Positions 1 to 6,119 of a stretch of DNA of 16,967 nucleotides are shown piece by piece. Below the pieces are notes generated by a model that searched no databases, was not told the DNA's origin, and saw nothing but the letters and a program-made list of their open reading frames with translations. The DNA lies in the NCBI GenBank assembly GCA_027669155.1, contig JAQEDR010000032.1, positions 1 through 16,967 of the forward strand, read 5' to 3'. The stretch's first letter is position 1. Each line of letters opens with the position of its first letter. Source of the DNA: Peptoniphilaceae bacterium AM52-5BH. Its GTDB lineage: Bacteria; Bacillota; Clostridia; Tissierellales; Peptoniphilaceae. Both the position numbers and the translations under genes were made by a program.

Positions 1-186
1 TATTGTATCATATGTTCGATTTTAAACTGTACTATTTATTGTATCCATACCAGGGGGAATCGGAACCCCCTTGGGCCTCCCCCTTTGAACGAAGGGATAT
101 TTTAAAATAAAAATATATTTTAATATTCAGATATAGTAATATCTAAATCTATTTAGTAAAAGATATTTGAGAAAAAATATCTCCCC
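1..186 (-). repeat. Family A structured repeat, copy A1 (diverged; may be cut by window edge)
   Basis: Read on the minus strand this starts with GGGGAGATA, just past the lipoprotein terminator. It carries the AT-rich hairpin AGATATTT/AAATATCT (161-168 with 175-182), an AT-rich spacer, and a CCCTTCG block. The G-rich hairpin that follows (GGGGG/CCCCC, 53-57 with 66-70) differs in sequence from that of the other copies. Its last part (about 16-35) matches copy A5: both contain TAAAATCGAAC preceded by GTACA. The middle is shorter than in A2 and A3, so this copy is degenerate or a sub-type. Confidence 0.6.
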
Positions 187-223
187 AACCCCTTTTAGTA
201 TTAGGATATTTAGAAAAATCTCT

Positions 224-252
224 AAAAAAGCCCCCTTTGGGGCAAAGGGAGC
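224..252 (-). terminator. Intrinsic terminator of the surface protein-lipoprotein operon
   Basis: On the minus strand a 9-bp stem (GCTCCCTTT with AAAGGGGGC, one G-T pair) closes a 5-nt loop GCCCC and is followed by six T. It lies 13 nt after the lipoprotein stop codon. Confidence 0.85.
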
Positions 253-265
253 TTTCTATATGCTA

Positions 266-802
266 TTAGTTATTTTTTACTTGATCAAGAATTTCTCTTG
301 CTCTTTCTATTACTTCGTTTGACTTATCGATAAGGGCTTGGATTTCGTCTTCTCTTCCTTCGATTGCTTCTGGAGCTTCTGTTTGAAGGATTTCTATTGC
401 TCTAACTGTTACTCTTGAATCAAAGACAGCTTGTTCAAGTTCAGCTATTGCTTCTTCTTTTGTTTGAGCGCCTTCTGAATCAGTTTTATCTTCCATAGCA
501 TTTTTATCTTCTGCCTCTTCACCTTCAGCAGTTTCCTTGTCAGAAGCTTCTTTATCATCGGTCTTGTCTTCTTTTGAGTCTGATTTATCAGCCTTATCTG
601 CCTTTTCGGCATCTTTATTGTCTTTTTCTTCAGCGTCTTTGTCAGTAGCTTCTTCTTTATCCTTGCTATCAGCGTTTTCTGTTACTTCTGTTTCTTTTTT
701 GCTATCATCAGCATTGTTTTTGTTTTGGCTCATGCTGTTACATGATGTTAGGGATAAACTTAATAGAAGTCCTGCTAAAACTACTTTGTTTTTAATTTTC
801 AT
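266..802 (-). CDS. Acidic lipoprotein with a C-terminal domain shared with the 446-residue surface protein
   Basis: This is a 178-residue predicted lipoprotein. A lipobox-type signal peptide (LTSC, lipidated Cys21) is followed by a low-complexity linker rich in Lys, Glu and Asp (about 25-112), then a compact helical domain (about 113-175). That domain aligns without gaps to residues 261-311 of the protein at 3917-5257, sharing DxRVTV, AxE, AP and KxN positions, roughly 35% identity by eye. The start is supported by AGGAG seven bases upstream. The gene begins 20 nt after the 657-residue surface protein gene and ends at a strong terminator, so it is the second gene of that operon. The expected site is the outer face of the membrane, with the linker acting as a stalk through the wall. 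No enzymatic motif is visible and the function is unknown. Signal and lipobox are clear; any binding role is inference. Confidence 0.85.
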   Translation of the reverse strand: MKIKNKVVLAGLLLSLSLTSCNSMSQNKNNADDSKKETEVTENADSKDKEEATDKDAEEKDNKDAEKADKADKSDSKEDKTDDKEASDKETAEGEEAEDKNAMEDKTDSEGAQTKEEAIAELEQAVFDSRVTVRAIEILQTEAPEAIEGREDEIQALIDKSNEVIERAREILDQVKNN

Positions 803-822
803 AATATCTCTCCTTTTTATTC

Positions 823-2796
823 TTATTTATTCTTTTTTCTTGTAAAGATTAGGGCGATTGCTGCAACTACTGCAACTCCTCCAACTACAGGAAGGATCGC
901 ATCAACACCTGTTCTAACCTTACCATTTGATTTCTTGCTTGATGTTACAACCTTTTTAGTTGTTTTCTTAGGATCCTTATTGCTACCAGGTTCTGCCTTT
1001 TCTGGGTTTAGCTTTTCATTAAACTCATCTTCCAAGGCTTTGATACCATCTGTATCAGCGTCCTTATTATCTCTTAAATCTTGAAGTTTCTCCTTGTATT
1101 CTTCTTTAAGTTTCTTCAAAGATTCATCTGTAAGCTTATCTGATTTTGCCTTATCAATATAGCTTTCGAGTTGGTCAGCCTTATCGTTGAATTCTTTAAC
1201 AAAGTCCTTGTCATCGATTGCTTTTTTAGCCTCAATAAGCTTATCTAGATTTTCTTTAGTTCTTTCGTCTGTTAGGGCCTTATAAGCATCCATGTAGGCG
1301 TTTTGATAAGATGCAGTGGCTCTTCTGAAATTCTCACTATTGATGAACTCGTTGTGCTTATCTGCTTTAAGTGCCTCATCAATTTTTCCTTGAAGCTCTA
1401 TTTCTTCCTTGTTTCCCTTGCCCTTACCTTCTTCGATAACTTTCTTGGCCGCTTCTACATCTTCTATTAGTTTTTCATAGTTAGAATCTGTAGCTGTAGC
1501 ATTATCTAATGCCTTGAAAGCTTCTACATACTCATCTATGGCTATATCTTTGTTCTTTTCTAGTTTTTTATAGTTTTCTGATTCTCTGAAGTCTTTATCA
1601 GCTGCCTTAAGTGCTGCCGCCCTATCTAATAGCTCGTTAGTCTTATCGTCGTTAACTACACTTTTAGCTTCAGCTGCTGCATTATCGTAGTTTTCTTGAG
1701 CCTTAAGAATTTCATTAGAATCGGTCACGTCACTTTCGATAAGACCTAAAAGAGCTGTTTTTGAAGAACGGTAATTGTCAATCTTCTCTTTTTCAGCTTG
1801 AATATTTCTCGCTTCAACTTTTTCAAGATTTTCTTCTGTGAAATCAGTCGCCCTATCCATATCAATTTTTACTAGAGCTTCCAACTTGTAGTCAAAAACA
1901 TCCTTATCAGATAATTGATCGAATATGGTGCTTGGGAAGCCCTCCATGTCATCGATTTTCTTTTCCTCTTCCTTGCTTAGGGCAAACTTTTCTTCTTCTA
2001 TATTTTCCTTTGTAGAAACATCTGCTATAGCTTTCTTAAGCTCATCTGTTATTTCTGAAATAGTCTTCGCTTGAGATTTAAAATCATCATAAACCTTAAG
2101 TGAATTAGCTAATATATCATTTAGACCAGAATCATTTTTAATCTCTAAAAGTTTGCTAGCCTTATCAATTTGTTTTTTAAGCTCAGTTCTCGCATCTCTT
2201 GCGCTATACACTCTATAGCCTAGCTTAGAAACTGCCTTGTAGTAGTTTCTTTCTACTTCTTCTTGTGAGCTATCGTCTTCTAATAATTTAAGCTCTTTTT
2301 CGTCAGCTTCTTCTATTGCATTTTTAAAAGCTTCTAGAGCTTTTCCATGTTCCTCTATCTCTGCGTCAGTTGCAAGCTTTATAGCATTACTCTTACCAAG
2401 TGCAGATTCATAAACGTCGATTTTATCAAGAAGGTCTTTTCTTCTCTCTTCAAGAGTCTTACCTTCTTCATTCTTACTATCAGCTCCTTCACCATCAGAA
2501 GTAACAGGATCATTCAGATTCTTAACCCCTATTTCAAGATTATCGTCAGATGATTCTCCTTCTTTTGTAGATTGAACTTCATCTTTCTCTGCATCTTCTT
2601 TTTTACCTTCAGAATCATTAGCTTTAGGACTTGCATCAGGTGTTTGAGGTTCTTCTGTTATTTCTTCTTCAGATGCTACATCCTCAGCGTAAGCAAGGTT
2701 ATTTAATTTTAAATTATAGTTTTGGCTAGTCTGAATTGGACCTAGGCCAAGGGCCAGTAAAAGTACAGCTGTCCCTAGTTTTCTCTTATTCATCAT
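823..2796 (-). CDS. Large helical surface protein with FIVAR-like repeats and sortase-type C terminus
   Basis: This 657-residue secreted protein has an N-terminal signal peptide (cleavage likely after AYA, residue 37), an acidic Ser/Glu-rich stretch (38-115), a long alpha-helical region (116-600), a Lys/Ser-rich wall-spanning stretch (600-626) and a C-terminal sorting-type end. That end has RTG at 628-630, a hydrophobic segment at about 631-651 and the tail RKKNK. Canonical LPXTG is absent; the pentapeptide is KVRTG. Residues 399-456 and 478-529 are repeats of each other (SEN-Y/F, KAL, KLIE, AKK-I in register), resembling FIVAR/Ebh-type helical modules of adhesins. Two Met codons are in tandem. 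AGGAG lies only 2 nt from the first but 5 nt from the second, so translation may start at 2793. It has a consensus promoter and is followed after 20 nt by the lipoprotein gene. An adhesin or matrix/albumin-binding role is possible but not shown. Confidence 0.85.
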   Translation of the reverse strand: MMNKRKLGTAVLLLALGLGPIQTSQNYNLKLNNLAYAEDVASEEEITEEPQTPDASPKANDSEGKKEDAEKDEVQSTKEGESSDDNLEIGVKNLNDPVTSDGEGADSKNEEGKTLEERRKDLLDKIDVYESALGKSNAIKLATDAEIEEHGKALEAFKNAIEEADEKELKLLEDDSSQEEVERNYYKAVSKLGYRVYSARDARTELKKQIDKASKLLEIKNDSGLNDILANSLKVYDDFKSQAKTISEITDELKKAIADVSTKENIEEEKFALSKEEEKKIDDMEGFPSTIFDQLSDKDVFDYKLEALVKIDMDRATDFTEENLEKVEARNIQAEKEKIDNYRSSKTALLGLIESDVTDSNEILKAQENYDNAAAEAKSVVNDDKTNELLDRAAALKAADKDFRESENYKKLEKNKDIAIDEYVEAFKALDNATATDSNYEKLIEDVEAAKKVIEEGKGKGNKEEIELQGKIDEALKADKHNEFINSENFRRATASYQNAYMDAYKALTDERTKENLDKLIEAKKAIDDKDFVKEFNDKADQLESYIDKAKSDKLTDESLKKLKEEYKEKLQDLRDNKDADTDGIKALEDEFNEKLNPEKAEPGSNKDPKKTTKKVVTSSKKSNGKVRTGVDAILPVVGGVAVVAAIALIFTRKKNK

Positions 2797-2827
2797 ATCT
2801 CCTATTAATTTTCTACATTATATATAA

Positions 2828-2856
2828 ATTATATAGCTTTCTAAGATAGATGTCAA
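2828..2856 (-). promoter_or_regulatory. Perfect sigma-A promoter for the surface protein-lipoprotein operon
   Basis: On the minus strand TTGACA (2851-2856) is separated by exactly 17 nt from TATAAT (2828-2833). The start codon lies about 30 nt downstream with AGGAG in front. All 12 hexamer positions match the consensus, so strong expression is expected. Confidence 0.85.
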
Positions 2857-2905
2857 AAGGACTTGGTTATTATAAAGGGGCCCCTTATTATCCCCAGAGG
2901 GAAGT

Positions 2906-3251
2906 GGGAGATATTTGAAAATATCTGAGACTAAATATTTCAGATATTAAGATTTCTGGATATTGGAATATACATTCTAGCAGGGTTGGACCCTTCGAAC
3001 CTCAGGGAGACAGCTAAGGGGGCGGCAGAGGCCCCCTCTACCTTTCTCCCTGAACCCTCTTTTCATTCACCCCCTCTGCTCCTTAGCGGAGTGCGGAATT
3101 TGTTGATTGGCTAACGCCAATCTTTTTTTGTAGGCGGAACTCTTCGTTTTAGTTTATTTAGCAGCTGGGGATTCCTAATCATCATTCGCTAAAAATTTAT
3201 AACTCGCTAACGCTCAAACAGATAAATTTTCTTAACGCTCACTCTGATTAT
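2906..3251 (+). repeat. Family A structured repeat, copy A2 (full length)
   Basis: In order it shows five hairpins. H1 is AGATATTT/AAATATCT (2909-2926). After an AT-rich spacer and GGTTGGACCC-TTCGAACC comes H2, an outer 9-bp stem TCAGGGAGA/TCTCCCTGA (3002-3010 with 3045-3053) enclosing a 7-bp stem AGGGGGC/GCCCCCT (3017-3023 with 3031-3037) with loop GGCAGAG. H3 is a short CTCC/GGAG hairpin at 3079-3091. H4 is GATTGGC-TAAC-GCCAATC (3105-3122) followed by seven T. H5 is AAAATTTAT/ATAAATTTT (3192-3200 with 3222-3230) with a 21-nt loop starting AACTCGCTAACG. It is divergent from the 657-residue protein gene. No convincing promoter is visible for the element itself. Confidence 0.85.
3105..3129 (+). 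terminator. Terminator-like hairpin (H4) inside repeat A2
   Basis: A perfect 7-bp stem GATTGGC/GCCAATC with loop TAAC is followed directly by seven T, the form of an intrinsic terminator on the plus strand. The same hairpin occurs at the same place in copies A3 and A5 but without the T-run, so termination may be a property of this copy only. Confidence 0.6.
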
Positions 3252-3391
3252 ACATGCTGCCCGGTAAAGGTTATTTGTAAGATATGCTAAAGTATTTAGT
3301 ATATTCTTATTTAAAAATAATGATAATTTTTCTTAGCTTCGCCACAATAGAATTTTTTAAATATGTAATGTATAAAATAAAAACATGATAT

Positions 3392-3409
3392 GCTTTGCGA
3401 AAGCAAAGC
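3392..3409. other. 7-bp hairpin with GAAA tetraloop between repeats A2 and A3
   Basis: GCTTTGC and GCAAAGC are perfect complements around GAAA, a GNRA-type loop if transcribed on the plus strand (TTTC on the minus). It sits in the AT-rich spacer between the two convergent family A copies and has no T-run. The function is unknown. Confidence 0.6.
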
Positions 3410-3445
3410 TTACCACTTCATCTCCCATTGGACGAGTAGAAATGG

Positions 3446-3799
3446 CTAATCAAGTCTCTCGTTAAGAAAATCGATTTGTTTGAGCGTTAGCGAGTTATCG
3501 ATTTTTAGAGAGACGAAGATTAGACATTGTTAAACCCAAAGTCAATTAAGGCGAAGGAATCCCCCTACCAACAAAGATTTGCGTAGCAAATCGACCTTTT
3601 CCGCACTCCGCCTTAGGAGCAGAGGGGGTGAGGGGAAAAGGGGTCCTAGGGGAAAGACTGGAGGGGGCCTCTGCCGCCCCCTTAGGCTGTCCCCTTGGGT
3701 TCGAAGGGACACCTTCATGTAAAAGTATATTATAATATCTAGATAGATTAATCTCAAAATAATTTTAGTCAAAGATATTTAGAAAAAAAATATCTCCCC
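3446..3799 (-). repeat. Family A structured repeat, copy A3 (full length, inverted relative to A2)
   Basis: Read on the minus strand it begins GGGGAGATATTT directly after the terminator of the 446-residue protein gene. H1 is at 3773-3795. The G-rich H2 has an inner stem at 3662-3668 with 3676-3682 and an outer stem at 3648-3653 with 3690-3695. H3 follows, CTCC with GGAG. H4 is GATTTGC/GCAAATC (3576-3582 with 3586-3592). H5 is AAAATCGAT/ATCGATTTT (3467-3475 with 3497-3505) with a 21-nt loop identical to A2 at 20 positions. H5 here is extended by GTCTCTC/GAGAGAC and CTAATC/GATTAG arms. Stem sequences differ from A2, but the pairing is kept. Confidence 0.85.
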
Positions 3800-3812
3800 A
3801 CACCTTTTATGC

Positions 3813-3844
3813 AAAAATAAAAGACCCTTTGGGGAAAGGGTCTT
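3813..3844 (-). terminator. Intrinsic terminator of the 446-residue surface protein gene
   Basis: On the minus strand a perfect 10-bp stem AAGACCCTTT/AAAGGGTCTT with loop CCCC is followed by TTTATTTTT. It lies 73 nt past the stop codon and just before repeat copy A3. Confidence 0.85.
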
Positions 3845-3849
3845 AAATC

Positions 3850-3916
3850 GTGAGTACCGCGGTTACTAAATTAATACTTTGTCTATAGAGTGCACTCTTC
3901 AGTGACTAAAGTATTA
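3850..3916 (-). other. Stem-loops in the 3' untranslated region, abutting the stop codon
   Basis: TAATACTTT (3872-3880) and AAAGTATTA (3908-3916) are perfect complements, the latter directly adjacent to the stop codon. They enclose a perfect 12-bp palindrome AGAGTGCACTCT (3887-3898). A second near-palindrome around CCGCGG lies at 3855-3869. Together with the terminator these would give the mRNA a heavily folded 3' end, possibly protecting it from exonucleases (inference). Confidence 0.55.
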
Positions 3917-5257
3917 TTAGTCTCTTTTTTTGCTTGCTGCGTAAGCAACTGAAGCTGCTGCTAGGATTCCAGCAACACCTGTTACTCCTGCAACACCTGT
4001 TTTAGCGTTAGAAGATGCTTTTTTAGCTGCTGGTGCTTTTTCTTCTTTTTTGTCTTCAGTTTTTTCTTCTTTTTTGTCTTCAGTTTTTTCGTCTTTTTTA
4101 TCTTCTTCTTTATCAGCTGGTTTTTCTTCTTTGTCAGCTGGTTTTTCTTCTTCTTGTTTGTTTAGGTTTTCAAGAAGTTCTTTACCTTCTTTATCTACTT
4201 CTTCAACTTCTTTTGTTAAGTCTTCGATTTCTTTAAGGTCAGCGTCTTCAGCAGCGTAAGCTGTTGAGAAAAGAACGTCAGATAGAGCTACTTTTTTACC
4301 AAGAGCTTTACCAAGTTTGTTAAGAGCTGTGTTAGCTTTTTCTAGGTAAGTATCGATAGCTGCTTTGTTGTTTTCATAAACTTTTGGAGCTGTAACTTTG
4401 ATAAGTTCTACTGCTTTTACAGTAACTCTTGCATCATCGTAAGCTTTTTCAGCTTTTGCAAGAACATCTTCTTTTGATTCAGCGTCTTTTTCAGCTGGGT
4501 CAACTGTGATGTATTTTAGGTCTCCGTATTTTTCAGCATCACCGATTGCGGCTCTATCAGCACCTGCATCAAGGAAAGCTTTTTTAGCTAATTTATATTC
4601 AGCTTTAGCTGCTGTAACAACTTCTTTTTGTCTTTTTACATATGAAGATGCTTCTTCGTAAGCCTCAGAAGCTCTATCTACTACTTCTTGAAGATCTTTT
4701 TCTGTTTTTCCGCCATTTTCAAGTTTAGCATACTCTTCTTCTAATTCTTCAATTTTATCTGCGATACCTTGAAGATCTCTTAGGTTAGCTATTTGAGAAG
4801 CTGCATCATTTTCAGAAATTCCAGCATCTTCGTCAGCTTTTGTTAGGTGAGAATCATTGAATTGTTTCCAATCTTTTGCTTCTAAACCTTTAACGTCAGC
4901 TTTGTTAGCGATAAATTGCTCAGCTGTTTTTAGACCGATAGCTTCTTGAGCAGCAATTTCTTCTTCGATTGCTTCTAATGCATCTCTGTGAGCCTTAACG
5001 TTAGCTACAGCTTTGTTAAGTTCAGCAAGTTTAGCATCTCTTACTTCTGTAAGTCTAGCAAGTTCTGCTTCAGCATCTTGAACAGCTTTGAATGCTTTTA
5101 CAAATCTTGTTTCAGCATCTCTGTATGCTTGAGTGATTAGAACTTCACCTTTTTTTTCGTTGCCTGTTTTTGTTGTGTCAGCTGCAAATGCTGGTGTAAC
5201 TGCACCTAGTCCAAGAGCTAGTGCAAGAGCACCTGCTGCTAATTTATTTGTTTTCAT
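3917..5257 (-). CDS. Helical cell-surface protein with sortase-type C terminus, probably highly expressed
   Basis: This is a 446-residue secreted protein. The signal peptide likely ends at AFA (residue 25). A helical, coiled-coil-like body rich in Ala, Glu and Lys (35-335) is followed by a wall-spanning Lys/Glu/Pro tail with KPADKEE and KTEDKKE repeats (370-408). The C-terminal sorting-type end has KTG at 419-421, a hydrophobic stretch at about 422-441 and the tail SKKRD. The pentapeptide is NAKTG, not LPXTG. Residues 261-311 form a domain shared with the lipoprotein at 266-802. An AYAAED stretch at 334-339 in mid-protein looks like a signal-peptidase site and may be cleaved or simply exposed. 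AGGAG lies 10 nt before the start. Codons are strongly biased to T- and A-ending forms (GCT, GTT, GAA), suggesting abundance. It is a single-gene unit with its own promoter and terminator. An adhesin or S-layer-like role is possible; the function is unknown. Confidence 0.85.
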   Translation of the reverse strand: MKTNKLAAGALALALGLGAVTPAFAADTTKTGNEKKGEVLITQAYRDAETRFVKAFKAVQDAEAELARLTEVRDAKLAELNKAVANVKAHRDALEAIEEEIAAQEAIGLKTAEQFIANKADVKGLEAKDWKQFNDSHLTKADEDAGISENDAASQIANLRDLQGIADKIEELEEEYAKLENGGKTEKDLQEVVDRASEAYEEASSYVKRQKEVVTAAKAEYKLAKKAFLDAGADRAAIGDAEKYGDLKYITVDPAEKDAESKEDVLAKAEKAYDDARVTVKAVELIKVTAPKVYENNKAAIDTYLEKANTALNKLGKALGKKVALSDVLFSTAYAAEDADLKEIEDLTKEVEEVDKEGKELLENLNKQEEEKPADKEEKPADKEEDKKDEKTEDKKEEKTEDKKEEKAPAAKKASSNAKTGVAGVTGVAGILAAASVAYAASKKRD

Positions 5258-5319
5258 AGTTGTAATTCTCCTTTTGTTTTTAAAAAAACTATTAATATAG
5301 TACTCACTTTACAATTATA

Positions 5320-5348
5320 ATCATACACCACTTTCTAAATATTTGCAA
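5320..5348 (-). promoter_or_regulatory. Probable sigma-A promoter of the 446-residue surface protein gene
   Basis: On the minus strand TTGCAA (5343-5348) is 17 nt from TATGAT (5320-5325). A TATAAT at 5314-5319 is an alternative -10 but has no good -35. The leader would be about 55 nt, ending in AGGAG. Confidence 0.55.
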
Positions 5349-5544
5349 CACATTTTCTACAAAAAGTGCAAAAATCTAAATTTCTTCCACAATTGATAGA
5401 TATTAGTTACAAATTGGTGTCAGATAAATAATTGTTTATTACATTATAACACTTTTCAGACAAAATTAAAGCCCTTTTTGGATATTTTCTTTAAAATAAT
5501 ATCAATTTATTATTGTCTATGAATTTTAGTAGATGAAGACAAAG

Positions 5545-5577
5545 AAAAACCAGAGCTTGGCTCTAGTTATAGTTGGT
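5545..5577 (-). terminator. Possible terminator of the dehydrogenase-hydrolase operon
   Basis: On the minus strand AGAGC-CAA-GCTCT (5552-5564), with outer ACCA/TGGT pairing, is followed by five T. It would end transcripts coming from the hydrolase gene more than 500 nt after its stop, making family B copy B3 part of that 3' untranslated region. Confidence 0.45.
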
Positions 5578-5587
5578 TTTCCTAATT

Positions 5588-5864
5588 AGAGATGTCTCTA
5601 CTCCGCTTCGCTTCGCTCGACATAAGGGTAAATGGGAATCCCGACTTTCCTCTCCCCCTTATCCCGACCGCAGTGGAGGGATCTCTAGATTTCTCCACTT
5701 CGCCATCTCGAACGTATGTGAGAGATCTACAGTCTATGATGACATGTGTATTAATAAGTTTAAGTTATTTACGAGAATATTTATCTAAATAAAACTCCCA
5801 CCAAAGACGCCCCAAAGTTCTGTAGACCTCTCGTCGCTTCCCCGTGGAAGCTCTGTCGAGGTGG
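5588..5864 (-). repeat. Family B structured repeat, copy B3
   Basis: Read on the minus strand it matches B1 and B2 from CCTCGACAGAGCTTCC through CGAGAGGTCTACAGAAC, AACTTAAACTTA, ACATGTCATCA, GAGATGGCG and GATCCCTCCACTGCGGTC. The first hairpin is ACCTC/GAGGT outside GCTTCC/GGAAGC with loop ACGG. It lacks the roughly 26-nt block with AGCC/GGCT plus T-run that B1 and B2 carry before CGAGATGG. It ends in a CGAGCGAAGC-type motif also seen at 5994-6063. Confidence 0.8.
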
Positions 5865-5993
5865 AAGAGCAGGTATTACCGTCTTTTCTTCGACCTTATC
5901 CCGAACTTTTCCTTAACCCTTATCCCGACCGAAGTGGAGGGATCTCTTTTTGATTTATATTATTCTTTTGATTTAAGACATTTATAACCACCA

Positions 5994-6063
5994 GAGATGT
6001 CTCGACTCCGCTTCGCTCCGCTCGATATAAGGGTAGGGATATTAGCTCCGCTCGATATAAGGG
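5994..6063. repeat. Short dispersed motif with a 19-bp direct repeat
   Basis: GCTCCGCTCGATATAAGGG occurs at 6015-6033 and again at 6045-6063. It is preceded by GATGTCTCGACTCCGC, which matches the end of family B copy B3 (about 5589-5625) and, more loosely, part of B2 near 11930. It looks like a module shared by family B elements that also exists alone. Confidence 0.65.
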
Positions 6064-6119
6064 ATAGTGGGAATAGTGGAAACCATTTATATAAGGGTGC
6101 AGAAATAATATCTTTTCTC

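Larger units (their letters stand above)
2797..3916. other. 1.1-kb gene-free stretch holding a convergent pair of family A repeats
   Basis: I see no credible protein gene here; the 76-codon frame inside copy A3 has no ribosome binding site and follows the repeat. From left to right it holds the promoter at 2828-2856, a perfect palindrome AAGGGGCCCCTT (2875-2886), repeat copy A2 (plus), an AT-rich spacer with a GAAA-capped hairpin, repeat copy A3 (minus), the terminator of the 446-residue protein gene, and the stem-loops next to its stop codon. Confidence 0.8.
5258..6119. other. Gene-free stretch with promoter, terminator, family B copy and short repeats
   Basis: There is no credible gene; short frames here run through repeat sequence and lack ribosome binding sites. 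It holds the promoter of the 446-residue protein gene (5320-5348), an AT-rich stretch to about 5540, a minus-strand terminator-like hairpin (5545-5577), family B copy B3 (5588-5864), another GGGATCTC-type repeat fragment (5919-5946), and the short-motif repeats at 5994-6063. Confidence 0.75.

Noticed and set aside
334..700. Repeat array in the lipoprotein gene (GAT/GAA/AAA-rich)
   Set aside because: The periodicity follows from Lys/Glu/Asp codons in a low-complexity linker; no exact DNA repeat unit is kept.
2347..2553. Open frame opposite the 657-residue surface protein gene
   Set aside because: Antisense shadow of a well-supported coding region; no ribosome binding site.
2984..3002. TTCGAACC in family A resembling a tRNA T-arm
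   Set aside because: No acceptor stem, anticodon arm or CCA can be folded around it; it is a fixed block of the repeat.
3542..3772. 76-codon open frame on the minus strand
   Set aside because: It lies inside repeat copy A3, has no ribosome binding site, and its translation (Arg/Pro-rich) simply follows the G/C-rich hairpins.
5573..5792. Two short open frames on the plus strand
   Set aside because: They lie on family B copy B3, in overlapping frames, without start signals.
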